From NCBI GenBank assembly GCA_003952965.2, contig CM025852.1, positions 18,369,820-18,433,819 on the forward strand: DNA of 64,000 nt, given 5' to 3'. The notes beneath the pieces are model-generated. The model saw only the letters and a program-made list of their open reading frames with translations. It was not told the origin of the DNA and made no database searches. The translations under genes and the position numbers were made by a program. The DNA is from Morella rubra (taxonomy: Eukaryota > Streptophyta > Magnoliopsida > Fagales > Myricaceae). Below, piece after piece: positions 35,801 through 46,611 of this stretch (positions are counted from its first letter, which is position 1; the number at the start of each line of letters is the position of its first letter).

Positions 35801-38800
35801 AGCTTCTCAGTTAAATAGATTTTGAAATTTGTTTTGACAAAATTCATAGGTTGCATCTAAGTCTGCTCTGAATTTTTCTCCAGCGCCAATGGACTCAAAC
35901 AGAAGAAATGGTTTCTCTCTAATAATCTTATGATCATTACTCTATACTTGATCCTTAGTGCACTCTACCCACCCTTATCAGTATCCCAGACAAATTCACA
36001 AAATTCTGAACTGACTCCCATTCCTCAAGTTAATAAAAAGGGAAAGTTATCACTTTAGCTCAAAGAAAGGAGAACAAGAAACAAATAATTGAAAGACGTG
36101 AAATCAACAGCACAAGGGTGCCACTGGGGGCAATTGATGTGTCTTACGTTTCAAAGGATCCTAACATGGAATTTTTTGTGAGATTGGAAGCCAGCCATTT
36201 CTGGACGTCCTTGTTAAAAGCGTATGCTGAACCCAACATTAGAGAAAAACTAAAGTCCACATTGACAGTGATGTTCTAAGTTAAGTTTCCTCGATGTCAA
36301 TGAGATATTTCATCATAATTGTTATACTTCCATGCTGCACATGATGGGGCAAATTAAATTCAAAGGTACCTTACAAATGCTCTCAGTAGCTAACCTCCAA
36401 TACAACTCAGGTGTTTCTCAGGACTTCAACTATTTTTGCATAAGTATCCCCCAGGATCAGAAATAGCTTTTCTAAGGTTATGTTCACAATGACTACAAGC
36501 TTAAGCTTATTCTAACTTCTATGAACTTCATGCATTACCTTCTCTCCAGACTCTAATTGAACAAAAGTGTGAACAAGATCCAGGAGGGAACCAGTATGGA
36601 CCCTTGCCAATCTTCACCTCGCAGTAACAATTCAACTTACCCAATTTTGCCAAAATGATAGCACCTTTTACTAAAGGTTTTAAGTAAAAGTACCAAATTT
36701 GCAACAGATTTCCATTCAAACATTCTCAAATAACTATGCTGCTAGCTCTCGATGCATCCTCATAAAGCCTATTTCAAAAATCTCTGGCTTCATGCACTTA
36801 AGACATATTCAACCTCTACTGCCCCTTCACCACATTCCCTGTTAGTCCTTTGTCCTCCTTAAAGTGGTGCATAGGTACTTTTAACTCTTAATCACTATGC
36901 AGCAAAGGTCTTAGACTCATAATTGGCTTCATTAGAAGGGAGTGTGTGGTCTAATCGTATTCTATAACTCCGCATCTCACCAAGCTTCTCAGTTAAATAG
37001 ATTTTGAAATTTGTTTTGACAAAATTCATAGGTTGCATCTAAGTCTGCTCTGAATTTTTCTCCAGCGCCAATGGACTCAAACAGAAGAAATGGTTTCTCT
37101 CTAATAATCTTATGATCATTACTCTATACTTGATCCTTAGTGCACTCTACCCACCCTTATCAGTATCCCAGACAAATTCACAAAATTCTGAACTGACTCC
37201 CATTCCTCAAGTTAATAAAAAGGGAAAGTTATCACTTTAGCTCAAAGAAAGGAGAACAAGAAACAAATAATTGAAAGACGTGAAATCAACAGCACAAGGG
37301 TGCCACTGGGGGCAATTGATGTGTCTTACGTTTCAAAGGATCCTAACATGGAATTTTTTGTGAGATTGGAAGCCAGCCATTTCTGGACGTCCTTGTTAAA
37401 AGCGTATGCTGAACCCAAGTTCATTGCCAAGGTTATGTTGAACCACCACTTATATTGCCTCTCCACACCCCCCCCCCCCCCCCCCCCCCCCGCGCCCCCA
37501 ACCCCAAACAAAAAAAAAAAAGTTTTAACCGCCCCTTATATTGCCTAAAACATATTTTGTGGACCTCCTGATCAGTTTAATAAGTCCACTGCTCCTTTCT
37601 TCCAGTTTCCCTCTCAGGTTGCTCTACTTGTGGTACTTTCAAACTCATGAGTGTCTTCGAGGATTTGGTAGAAACCAGGTTTCGAGTGGCATAAAAAAGG
37701 CCAAAATAGAAGGAAAATTGATGGGCCCACTGTATCAATGTCAAACAAAACCAAGATATTCTAGCTTAAATATCTCCCCAACGTTCTTAGAAAATCCATG
37801 ATGTGGTCTTTTCGAATGAATAATTTGCATATAAATTTGTAAAAGAAAACAATTTGTGAGATTGTATGAAAGTTCAATATTATAATAACGAAGTACACAA
37901 CTCTTAAGATGGCCTAATAAAATTTTATGACCACAATTCAAAACAATTGATGACAGCTGTTGTAACACACTGAAGTATTGGGGCATGATAAGCAGTGTTA
38001 ATAAGGGAGAACCCTTTTTGTTCATATATGTAGCGAGCATAAACACAAGGGAAAAAAACACTTTTAAGAAAACATCTATACGGTCATCCTTGGAAACCTT
38101 ATATATACCAACCTAATAGAAAGTTTTTCTTTTTGCTTATAATATTATTCCTTATTTCCAAAGAATGTTTATGCCTTCTCAACCATAACTCTCATTTCCC
38201 TTACAACTTGTGGTTGTAGCGAAGAGCTTCAATGCCCGCGTTCATTATTTGAAACTTTATAACTAAATATCCAGATGTTAAACCTTTTACTGCCTCACTA
38301 ACTGAAAAATAATAGGATTTTAATAATTAGATCTTCTAAAGGGAACACACAAAATTAACTGTATATAGATTTTCAGTTTCTACTCAAACTAGATTCTAAA
38401 TAGATTCTCATGATCAGTATAACCTAACTAGAGTTCAACATAGTGATACTCTTTCAAGGTTGACTCCTACTAGTTTGCCTCCCTTTGGGAACTACAAAAT
38501 TAACGGACAACCAACACAATAATTGTCCCTTAAGTCAATCTGTCACCATCTTCCAAACAAAATATCAATTCAATGGCTTTGAACCAACAAGGAAAATGGA
38601 AAAGCTTATGAAAATTTTCGCAGTAAAAGCCTCAAGCTCCAAAAGGTGACTTTCACCCATTAGCTTAACATTGGGTATATGGGCATATAGTTTTGGCAGA
38701 TGCTGACTTCATTAGAATATCAACCAAACACAACCACAGATATAAACATTATGAGTCTAAGAAATCCAACTAAATATTTCAAACAACAGATCTTAGCCCA

Positions 38801-39713
38801 ATTCACCTGAAGAGGAGATAATGTGAATACAAAACAAGAGCCCAATAATATAACTGGACAATGTTAGCAACAGCATCTATTTACAGATCTAAACAAGGAA
38901 AAGGGAGATAGACAAACGAAATCAATGTTTTACCCGTCCCCAGATCACCAGCACGCCTAAAACTAAAAATCGGGGAGCTACCACATATCTACAATGTGAT
39001 TACAATGGCATCTTCTGAGATCAGAGAACATCGATTTCCAAGAAATGCAAGACTCAGAGTAAGCTTAAGTTCACAAAATTATACTGTACGTCAAATACAT
39101 CTTACTTTGAGACCCATACATTATCATTGTCCAACGAATTGAAAAGATAAGAAAAAAAAAATACACATTCCGAAGAGAAAACCACAAGCACACAAATTCG
39201 TAAGGATTTATAAATTCAAACAGAAGATAATTAGTTATCCAAAAGCAAATGGCACTCACTGGACAAAACCCATGACAGAGACTAAATCTACAAATGGAAT
39301 TTGGTAAAAACCACACATCATTTCCATCCCAACCAGCTAAGCAGATGACGACCAAATGCACCAATTCCACCACCCGAGCAACCAATCAAGATGGCACCCA
39401 AAGCTTAACCAATCTTACATACCTAACACTCAAGAAGCGAAAAGACGAGGAACCCTGATTAGAAAAGATAAAGTTGAGTGGGAAACAAGAACCTTTCTTG
39501 GCCAGCAGTGTCCCAAATCTGGGCCTTGATGACCTTGCCATCGACGTTCAAGGTCCGAGTCGCGAACTCGACGCCAATGGTGGACTTGGACTCGAGGTTG
39601 AATTCGTTCTTGGTGAATCTAGAGAGCAGATTCGACTTGCCAACACCCGAGTCCCCGATCAAGACCACCTTAAAGAGGTAATCGTAGTCGTCGTCAGCTC
39701 TGTACCCCGCCAT
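32864..39713 (-). CDS. RABA1: RABA1-subclass Rab GTPase (Rab11 family)
   Basis: Plant RABA1 proteins are Rab11-like GTPases of the trans-Golgi network and recycling vesicles. Two coding exons on the minus strand, 39493-39713 and 32864-33299, join within Arg74 to 218 residues, the usual family length. Visible are the P-loop GDSGVGKS (20-27), switch I with Thr45 in STIGVEF, WDTAGQE (67-73), NKSD (126-129), ETSAL (154-158) and the C-terminal GCCSS with the double Cys (215-216) for geranylgeranylation. The N-terminus [20 protein letters not shown] is characteristic of RABA1. The exon junction after GQE-R is the usual one for the family, but the intron is unusually long (33300-39492, 6193 bases) and contains two sets of tandem duplications. 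The exact member (a-i) is not resolved. Confidence 0.93.
34436..34670. repeat. Two-copy diverged 117-bp tandem repeat in the RABA1 intron
   Basis: TGTATCCACTAAT begins at 34436 and again at 34553. The units share TTTAGAGA(C/T)TCAAGCATCTGAA and CTTAGCTTGCATTCTATTTGCCAG and differ at scattered bases, so this duplication is older than the 1182-bp one downstream. Confidence 0.85.
35053..37416. repeat. 1182-bp tandem duplication in the RABA1 intron (two units)
   Basis: Unit 1 is 35053-36234 and unit 2 is 36235-37416. Every segment compared by eye matches base for base at offset 1182 (for example GAACTTCATGC at 35341 and 36523). The outer edges share only the bases CAA, a microhomology expected of replication slippage or end joining. 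Near identity means either a very recent event or an assembly duplication. Identical antisense open frames (35346-35537 and 36528-36719) come from the copies and are not genes. Confidence 0.95.
37467..37495. repeat. Poly-C tract in the RABA1 intron
   Basis: A C-run of about 24 bases, interrupted near its end by CG, followed within 30 bases by an A-run. It lies about 50 bases after the 1182-bp tandem array. Confidence 0.9.
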
Positions 39714-39830
39714 TGTTGGCTAGCTTAACGGCTTTATTGCTCAAGAAAATACGAAGGAGGGAGAGAGAGAGAGACAGATTTGCAGGCAGAATGGGAAGCT
39801 TTCGGTGAGATGGTGTAGTGGGAAGCGTGC
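39714..39830 (-). promoter_or_regulatory. RABA1: RABA1 5'-UTR / proximal promoter
   Basis: A GA-rich (plus strand) tract at about 39756-39773, that is (TC)n in the gene sense, lies 45-60 bases upstream of the start codon. This is a common feature of plant leaders and core promoters. No clear TATA box was assigned. Confidence 0.4.
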
Positions 39831-42800
39831 AAGTGTTTTTCAAAAAACGCCGGAAATGATGGGAGGGCTAGAGGAAAACTGGAAAAGGGTAGAAAGTGGA
39901 AACTTCCATGTGCTTCCTATGGTCTTTCACTTTTAGCTAGCTCAAGGGGCTACTCGTGGACTTTTCCTCTCTCGTGGGAAACATTCGGTTCCAGCACCGA
40001 GCAAAGGTGGCAAACAACTACGTAGGGTTCAAGTGGTCATGTTAATCTTGAAAAGCATCCACATCTATTCAGTTTTTCACATTTGGTTTGAATATCAACC
40101 AATTTTGTCAAACAACCTGTCTCTCGACAACTGCATGTGCTTCCCTTCGACTGCTAAATTTACAATGAAAAATGTGCAGTTTGCTCACCTGCTGGCCACT
40201 GGCCAGATGGGCTTCTTCTCAAGTTTTTTCTTATTTTTTATCTTTAATTTACCTCCGAACATACTGGTGGTCTTTGCATCATGACAAGTACTTCATTTTG
40301 TGTAGCAGATTGACCTATAAATTAGTAAAATATAAAAGAAAAGTTAAGAATTCTTCTCCTTGTTAGAACAAGGTTAAAGAAAAAAATACACTGGGATTAC
40401 ATTGTATTCTATAATTATTTCCAATTCGATATTAGCCACCTTTAAATTGAAAAAATATACTCGGTTTGCATTGATATTTTTTTTTTTTGCATGATTACGA
40501 TTTTCAGAAGTTTGCATGGACTAATTTGTTGGTTTTAGGGGGCTAACAATCACCCTTGGACTCGGGAAAAAACATATTGGCTTGATTGCCCCACCTACCA
40601 GCACCCATGTGGTGCAGTTATTCATGTCCAACTATCGTTTAGTATGAGATTCTACACTATTATAAAGAAATAAGATTACACCTTCGACTAATAACTTTAA
40701 ACTTTTAACTTAATGATAGTGTTTGATCCTCAAAAATCCATTAGGTTGTGCAGCACAAATGGAATAATTACTAGGCTGCAAGCTTGAGAGTGATTTCAAA
40801 TAATTAATAGCACTTGAAAAGTTTTGAACTCAAGACTTTAAAAACAACAGCCCTCAAATTTCAGACCTAGACGGCGAAGCCAACCTTTCGAGGGTAATCG
40901 GATTTATTGTTGCATGTATCATTCCGATACACTTTAATTGCACACTGTCTAGATATACCATAAGTTTAGTTTTTTTATACTGTTATAATCTATCGTAGTT
41001 TATATTTTATTTTTGAAAATGGATAAGTCACGTTTTTTAACTGGACTATACGGAATCATCTGAATTATATATTCTAAAAAAAAAATTTGTTTGTTAGAGA
41101 ATAATCCTAGAATGCAGATGAGATCTTAAAAAAAAAAAGTTATTGTATTTTATATAAATAATAAAACATAATAGAGTTTGTTAAGATTGTAAATTTGATC
41201 AAATTGATTCTTTTTTGTTTCGACTCGTAGCGTATCTAACATAGATATGTTAAAATGTACAAAAACACTTACAGTTTAAAATATAGGGATTTGTATGGTA
41301 GGAAAACAAGTTTTTGTTAAAATATATGTATACATGTTACGAGTGGTATGTGCCTTTGGTTAATTATGGGTTGTGACTTGCTCAACAAAAGGGGGAATAT
41401 GGAGTGCTTTCTGAATTAGTCATTAGGGGTTTGGTATTTTTTAAAAAAATATGAAGAAAAAAAATCACTTGAGTCCTTCAAATTATGAGACTATAATGCT
41501 ACTTTGAGGTCAAAATTATCAAGTTTCTAATATTAAACCTTGAGCTACCAAATTTAAAAGGTCAAACGTTTTATTATTGAGAAAGTACAACGAAGTTAAT
41601 CAATATGATAAACACATAATATCTAGATCCTACTGTAGGGCTATGTAATTCAGACAGAAAATTTCGATCCGAGAAAATCAGCTGAAACAAGGAAGAGACG
41701 TAGACAATTCAAGGGCGTTAACTAACTTATTGGAGGTATTACTTATGGGACAACCACAGACTTGTCAAGAAAGTGATTACCAGGCCAGAAGGCAGTTGAT
41801 GGAGGGAGGAGTATTTCTGTGATGATAGTCCCTGAAGCAGATGATTATGACTCTTCCCAAGTAGACGTCCTTTAATGAAGGACCAAAGGTGCAAATTAAG
41901 GCCCCAGGCAAAAGAAAGGAAGTCTGGAAAGATTTCTCACTTGATATACACATGGACTCAAGGTGGCGGGGCTGCCTGATGGAACAGAGCATATGGAAAC
42001 CGCCCTATGAAACTTCGCAGCAACAACATGTACAATGTGGTCCAAGCCCTTGTTTTTATGCACCATTGTGATTGCAACATGGGATAGGAAGGCGTTGGTA
42101 GAATTATTTTTGTTTGGAAAAGTTCACTTGCCAACTGGGTCCACGAGGCAAGCTTTCTCAACCCCTTCGATTTTCATTTAAGATTGAGTTTTTTGTTTTT
42201 TTCTTTCTTTAGCGACCTTATAAGCTTGAGTTGATGAGTTGAACCCAACAATCTCTGACCCATAATTCAAAATTAATAATAAAGTTGCATAAAGTCCTAA
42301 TAATAATGTCTTTTGATAAGATATAGGTTGATTCTCTGTTATATGTGTGATTTCCGAAAAATGAATCACGTCCTTTTTGGGTGGCTGAGGATGTTGGGTT
42401 CAACGGAAAACGGTCCAATATATGGACTTCATGTCCACCAAACGACACTTTCGTCGATTCAAAATTCAAATGGATTTGTTCTGCTAACCGCAGGAAAAGG
42501 TTCTTTTATTCCGTCCGTTCAGTTCGGTGAAAGGTTCTTCAAGCCAAAGATATAAAACGCCGACGTTATTTTGTCACTCCTCGTTCGGAAGAAAAAAAAA
42601 ACAGAAAAGAAAAAGAGCAGAAAAATACAGGAAGAACGGCACGTCGGCACCCCCATATTATAATTTATAACAACAATGCCGGCCCCGAAAATCCATCTAT
42701 TGATCTGATTGACCAACCCTTTACTCCTTTTACTGCGACAAACTACAGAGCTCATTTTTAAGAGATTATGAATGGCTCCAACTCCAAATAAGAAACTCTA
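39831..42800. other. Intergenic
   Basis: About 3 kb of mostly AT-rich DNA between divergently oriented genes. No coding motif, RNA gene or repeat family is recognised. A tRNA-like TTTGAACTCAAGAC string near 40820 lacks a clover-leaf context. Confidence 0.5.
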
Positions 42801-42877
42801 AATCATGCTACCCACGTCCCTACCACAATCCGTGCCTCCTCATCCTATATTTCTCTCTCTGAAACTTCTGTACTTCA

Positions 42878-42920
42878 GTGTCCTCTCTCTCTCTTCCTCC
42901 CTCTCTCTTTCTCTCTCTGT
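42878..42920 (+). promoter_or_regulatory. CT-rich leader of the small gene
   Basis: Repeated CTCTCT runs about 30-70 bases upstream of the ATG, as in many plant 5'-UTRs. A clear TATA box was not assigned. Confidence 0.45.
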
Positions 42921-42948
42921 GCATTGTGTTTCTGGGGATTATATATCA

Positions 42949-43536
42949 ATGTCCACTTCTGAAGGCTTCTCTCCAGCTTCATCCATGGAAACTTCCTCCT
43001 CAATCACCAGTCCGAGTATTCAAATGGTTTCGAAATCCGTATCCGAAAGGCTGCTGGGGAAATTCTTCGATGCATCACAATACGACTTCGACTATGAGCA
43101 GAGTGGTTTGTGGTCTCCTCCACTACAGCGTAGGGCGTATTTGGACGCACCAGGTAAGATATACTCCGAAGATGCGATACTATCAAAGCTTAGGAATGCA
43201 AAGAAGGCATGGAGCAGACGCATATTTTGTTTCAATTTTGTAAGTTCCTGCATCTCATCTTTCAAAGTATTGCTAATTTTCACCTGTCTGTGCTTTGCTT
43301 ATTGTCCTTTTATTTTCTCTTTTATCTAGTAAATATGGTTTATTTTGTTTAATCCTATTTATATTCCCCCCTCCCCCTCCCTTGCCCAATTTTTTTTTAA
43401 TCTTTCTTCTTTAATCTCCTTTTTTGTCACTTATGTTTTGCATGTCTTGAATAACTTCAAAACAATTTGGTTGAAGATAATGTTTTGGATACTTCTGATG
43501 CTTTTCTCTTCTTTGCAGGCCTTTTGGTGCTCTTGA
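42949..43536 (+). CDS. Small plant protein of unknown function (102 aa, two exons)
   Basis: I do not assign a function. Exon 1 (42949-43239) ends at AATTTT|GTAAGT and exon 2 (43519-43536) follows TTTGCAG. They join in frame to 102 residues ending FAFWCS. The N-terminal 30 residues are Ser/Thr-rich. The core is compact and looks selected: [24 protein letters not shown] (about 34-57), then LWSPP, an [18 protein letters not shown] segment and a basic AKKAWSRR end. A (CT)n-rich leader lies at 42878-42920 and the ATG follows ATATCA. The gene is supported by its good splice sites and codon-like composition. No signal peptide or membrane segment is apparent. Reading through the donor adds a hydrophobic tail that is probably intronic. 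Confidence 0.7.
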
Positions 43537-45228
43537 AGACAATGTTCTTGGAGCCAGCCCCCACGACGATTATACCGACAAAGCCATATCTTGTCTTTAC
43601 ATGTAATCCCCTCATTTGCATAAAGAGCTAGAGTACACGCATCGATCTCATCAATGTTACAAGTTGATCTTCTTCCAGAAAAAAAAAAAAAAAAAAAAAA
43701 AAAGAGCAAAAGAAAAAACAAACGACAAAACAAGAAAAATCATGAAAGTTAGCGAGTTGAAATGCTAAAAGGTTGAAGTCAAAATAGAACCTCTCAGTGT
43801 GTGTGATCTCCTGCAGTTAAGGCTGCGCAGATGTGTGCATTTATTTTTGTCATTATTATCGTGATCTTTTTCCTAATACAATCTATGTATTTGAAGCTTG
43901 GTCGCTTGGGTACGTACTTAGTTTTGAGATTTTAAAGTGTCGGCTAGGTGTGTATATGATTATGACTCATGTTACGGTTATCGATCTGCCAGACATGCTC
44001 TGCATGCTAGCGTGCAAAAGGGAATTTCAGTCTGGCTTTGCCACTAAGAATGGAGTCTGCTTTTGGGTCATAAGGACACTGCCAAGTGCCAACAACGGTT
44101 CTAATTTCTTATTCTCTTCTTTCGTCTGTCACCAACTTGAATAGATTCCTTCTCCAACTTTTTGGCATTTCAAAGTCCAAAGTATGGGCTTTAATGACTT
44201 TGGTATAATGCTAGCTGTTCAGGGCTTCATGCTATTTCTTTGGGATGTTATTTCTTCTAATTCTTCTCCATGCAAAGCAGTTCAAAGTGCGCTAAACTTC
44301 CCTGGTTTAGCTTGTTATTCTTCCAATCCTTAGAGAAATTTATTTCCAATCGAATTTTGAAAGTCTCGTTCGGATCAACTACATTTCTTTTTGCGGATCT
44401 CGGGTATAAATATGTTGTATTACTCTCTCTTTTGTGCTTATTTCGATGTTCTCAGAGGTCCCCGTCCTCCCGTAGATTTGAACAGTAAAATGACCGATCA
44501 GCAGACATGCATGCATGCTAGACAAAAAGTTGGTTTCAGACGGGGGGGTTTCTGCAAAGTATCCAGAGGACTAGCTTTTTGGGTGTTGGTTCTGCCAACG
44601 GCTCATTGAAGATACAAAGGGAAAACTCTCTTTATTTTGATTCGTTTCTTCTTCTTTATGTATGCTCTTTTCTGCCCAGCCATAACACTATTCCTGAAAA
44701 TGGTTTTTCAGCCCAATTTGACATTTATCTTTTTATTTTCCGCGTACGAGGATAGTCTGAGGATGCTCCACATGTTTAAGACACTATCATACCGAGGCGA
44801 TATCATTAACTTTAATTGATCGCAATTTGTGAAATTTGTTTGAAGCACTCTTTCTTCTTTAGGAAGAAACTCTGTTTGGACAATCTGAGTGGAACCATTT
44901 AACGGGTCAATAAATTTTGAACTGGTGTAGTTCCTAAGTCACACAAGCTAAATAAGCCCAACTTTAGCTTGAGGTGACTTCAAACAATTATTTGTACGCA
45001 GAGATATTCAAATATTAGATTTTAAGGAGAGCATGCGTCTACATTCTAAGTTCTGATTATACTAACCCTTTACATCGGTAGAATCAATCTAGCCGAAGAG
45101 AAGAGGGAAGAAAGTTGAAAGGATACCGAGGAACAAATTGTTAAGCATCAAATAAATCGAGGAGAAAATCCAATGGCCCCGTCTGCATCGTAATGATATG
45201 ATTTTTCGACCCCGAAGAAAAGCAAAAA
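43537..45228. other. 3'-UTR and intergenic spacer
   Basis: Includes an A-run at 43679-43703 shortly after the small gene and AT-rich spacer. Short open frames (43833, 44270, 44391) carry no motif. Nothing else is recognised. Confidence 0.5.
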
Positions 45229-46611
45229 ATGAAACCTCTAAAACCACCCATCTCTCCCTTCAGGCTCTCCTCCCTCCTCCGCCTCCAAAAGGACCCCACC
45301 CTCTCCCTCCAACTCTTTCAGAATCCTAACCCTGACTCTAATCGCAAGAAGTCCTTTCGCCACTCACTCCTTTCCTACGACTTCATCATTACGAAGCTTG
45401 GCCGCGCCAAGATGTTCGACGAAATGGAACAAATTCTCCACCAACTAAAACAAGAGATCCGCTTTGCTCCCGCCGAAATCATCTTCTGCAATGTCATCTC
45501 CTTCTACGGCCGCGCCAGGCTTCCGGACCATGCTATACAGACATTTGATCGAATACCCGATTTCCGCTGCCAGCGGACCGTGAAATCGGCGAATTCGCTG
45601 CTGGATGCGCTCTTGAAGTGTGGCGAGTTTGAGAAAATGAGGGAACTTTTTCTGGGTATTGATAAACATGGAACCCCAGATGCGTGTACGTATAATATAT
45701 TAATTCATGCCTGCTGTAGGATAGGGAGTTTGGACGGTGCGTGGAACGTGTTTGATGAAATGCAAAGAAGGGGCGTCCAACCAAATGCGGTGACGTTCGG
45801 GACTTTAGTCCATCAGCTCTGTTTGAATTTTAGGTTGAAAGAAGCTTTTAAGTTGAAAAAGGATATGGGGGCGTATGGTGTTACGCCTAATGCGTTAGTA
45901 TATACATCATTGATAAAAGGGCTCTGTGGGATGGGTAAATTGAGTTCGGCTTTTATGCTCAAGGAGGAGATGGTGAAAAATAAGTTGAAATTGGATTCGG
46001 CGGTGTATTCTACTCTAATTCGTGCACTTTTTAACGCGGGCAGGAAAGAAGAGGCTTTCGGCGTTTTGGAGGAAATGAAAGAGATCGGGTGCAAGCCTGA
46101 TGCTGTCACTTACAATGCGCTGATTAGTGGATTCTGTAAGGAGAAGGATTTTGAGGAGGCATTTAGAATCTTGGATGAGATGGTGGAGAAGGGGTGTAAG
46201 CCGGATGTTGTTGGTTATAACGTGATAATTGGCGGTTTGTGTAAGGAGGGTAAATGTAGTGAAGCAAGAGATTTCTTCGAAGACTTGCCCAGACGTGGGT
46301 GTGCCCCTGATGTGGTCTCCTACCGGACACTGTTTGATGGGCTTAGTGATTGTATGCAGTTCAAGGAAGCGGCAGTGGTTCTAGATGAGATGATCTTCAA
46401 GGGTTTTGCACCTCGTCCTGCAAGTATAACTAAATTTATGGATGGTTTATATCAGGAACGCAACTTGGAGTTGTTTTCCTCTGTTTTGAATAGCCTGGGA
46501 AAAGGAAATGTTGTTGATTTAGATACATGGAGGATGGCGGTTTTGATGGTCTGCAAGGAAGACGAGCTGTCAAATTCCTCCAAGGTTGTTGACACCTTAA
46601 TGATGCCATAA
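45229..46611 (+). CDS. P-class pentatricopeptide repeat protein, At1g53330-like
   Basis: An intronless 460-residue PPR protein. PPR proteins bind organellar RNA one base per repeat and act in processing or stability. The N-terminal FRLSSLLRLQKDPTLSLQLFQNP is basic and could target an organelle. From about residue 120 onward regular 35-residue repeats are seen, each with the usual xTYNxLIxGxCKxGxxxxAxxxxxxM pattern, for example DACTYNILIHACCRIGS, DAVTYNALISGFCKEKD and DVVGYNVIIGGLCKEGK. No E/DYW tail or PLS alternation is present, so it is P-class. Family members resembling Arabidopsis At1g53330 share the LLSYDFIITKLGRAKMFDEMEQ start and a similar length. The ATG is the first in frame. Organelle and RNA target are not determined. 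Confidence 0.9.
   Translation: MKPLKPPISPFRLSSLLRLQKDPTLSLQLFQNPNPDSNRKKSFRHSLLSYDFIITKLGRAKMFDEMEQILHQLKQEIRFAPAEIIFCNVISFYGRARLPDHAIQTFDRIPDFRCQRTVKSANSLLDALLKCGEFEKMRELFLGIDKHGTPDACTYNILIHACCRIGSLDGAWNVFDEMQRRGVQPNAVTFGTLVHQLCLNFRLKEAFKLKKDMGAYGVTPNALVYTSLIKGLCGMGKLSSAFMLKEEMVKNKLKLDSAVYSTLIRALFNAGRKEEAFGVLEEMKEIGCKPDAVTYNALISGFCKEKDFEEAFRILDEMVEKGCKPDVVGYNVIIGGLCKEGKCSEARDFFEDLPRRGCAPDVVSYRTLFDGLSDCMQFKEAAVVLDEMIFKGFAPRPASITKFMDGLYQERNLELFSSVLNSLGKGNVVDLDTWRMAVLMVCKEDELSNSSKVVDTLMMP

Noticed and set aside
35346-36719. Two identical 63-codon minus-strand open frames
   Set aside because: They are the same chance frame in the two copies of the tandem duplication.
36118-37458. Protein-like string [20 protein letters not shown] in both duplication units
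   Set aside because: Lies on the strand opposite to RABA1, no recognised family and no splice support; could be a chance frame.
40800-40910. tRNA-like TTTGAACTCAAGAC string
   Set aside because: No acceptor or anticodon stem pairing could be built around it.
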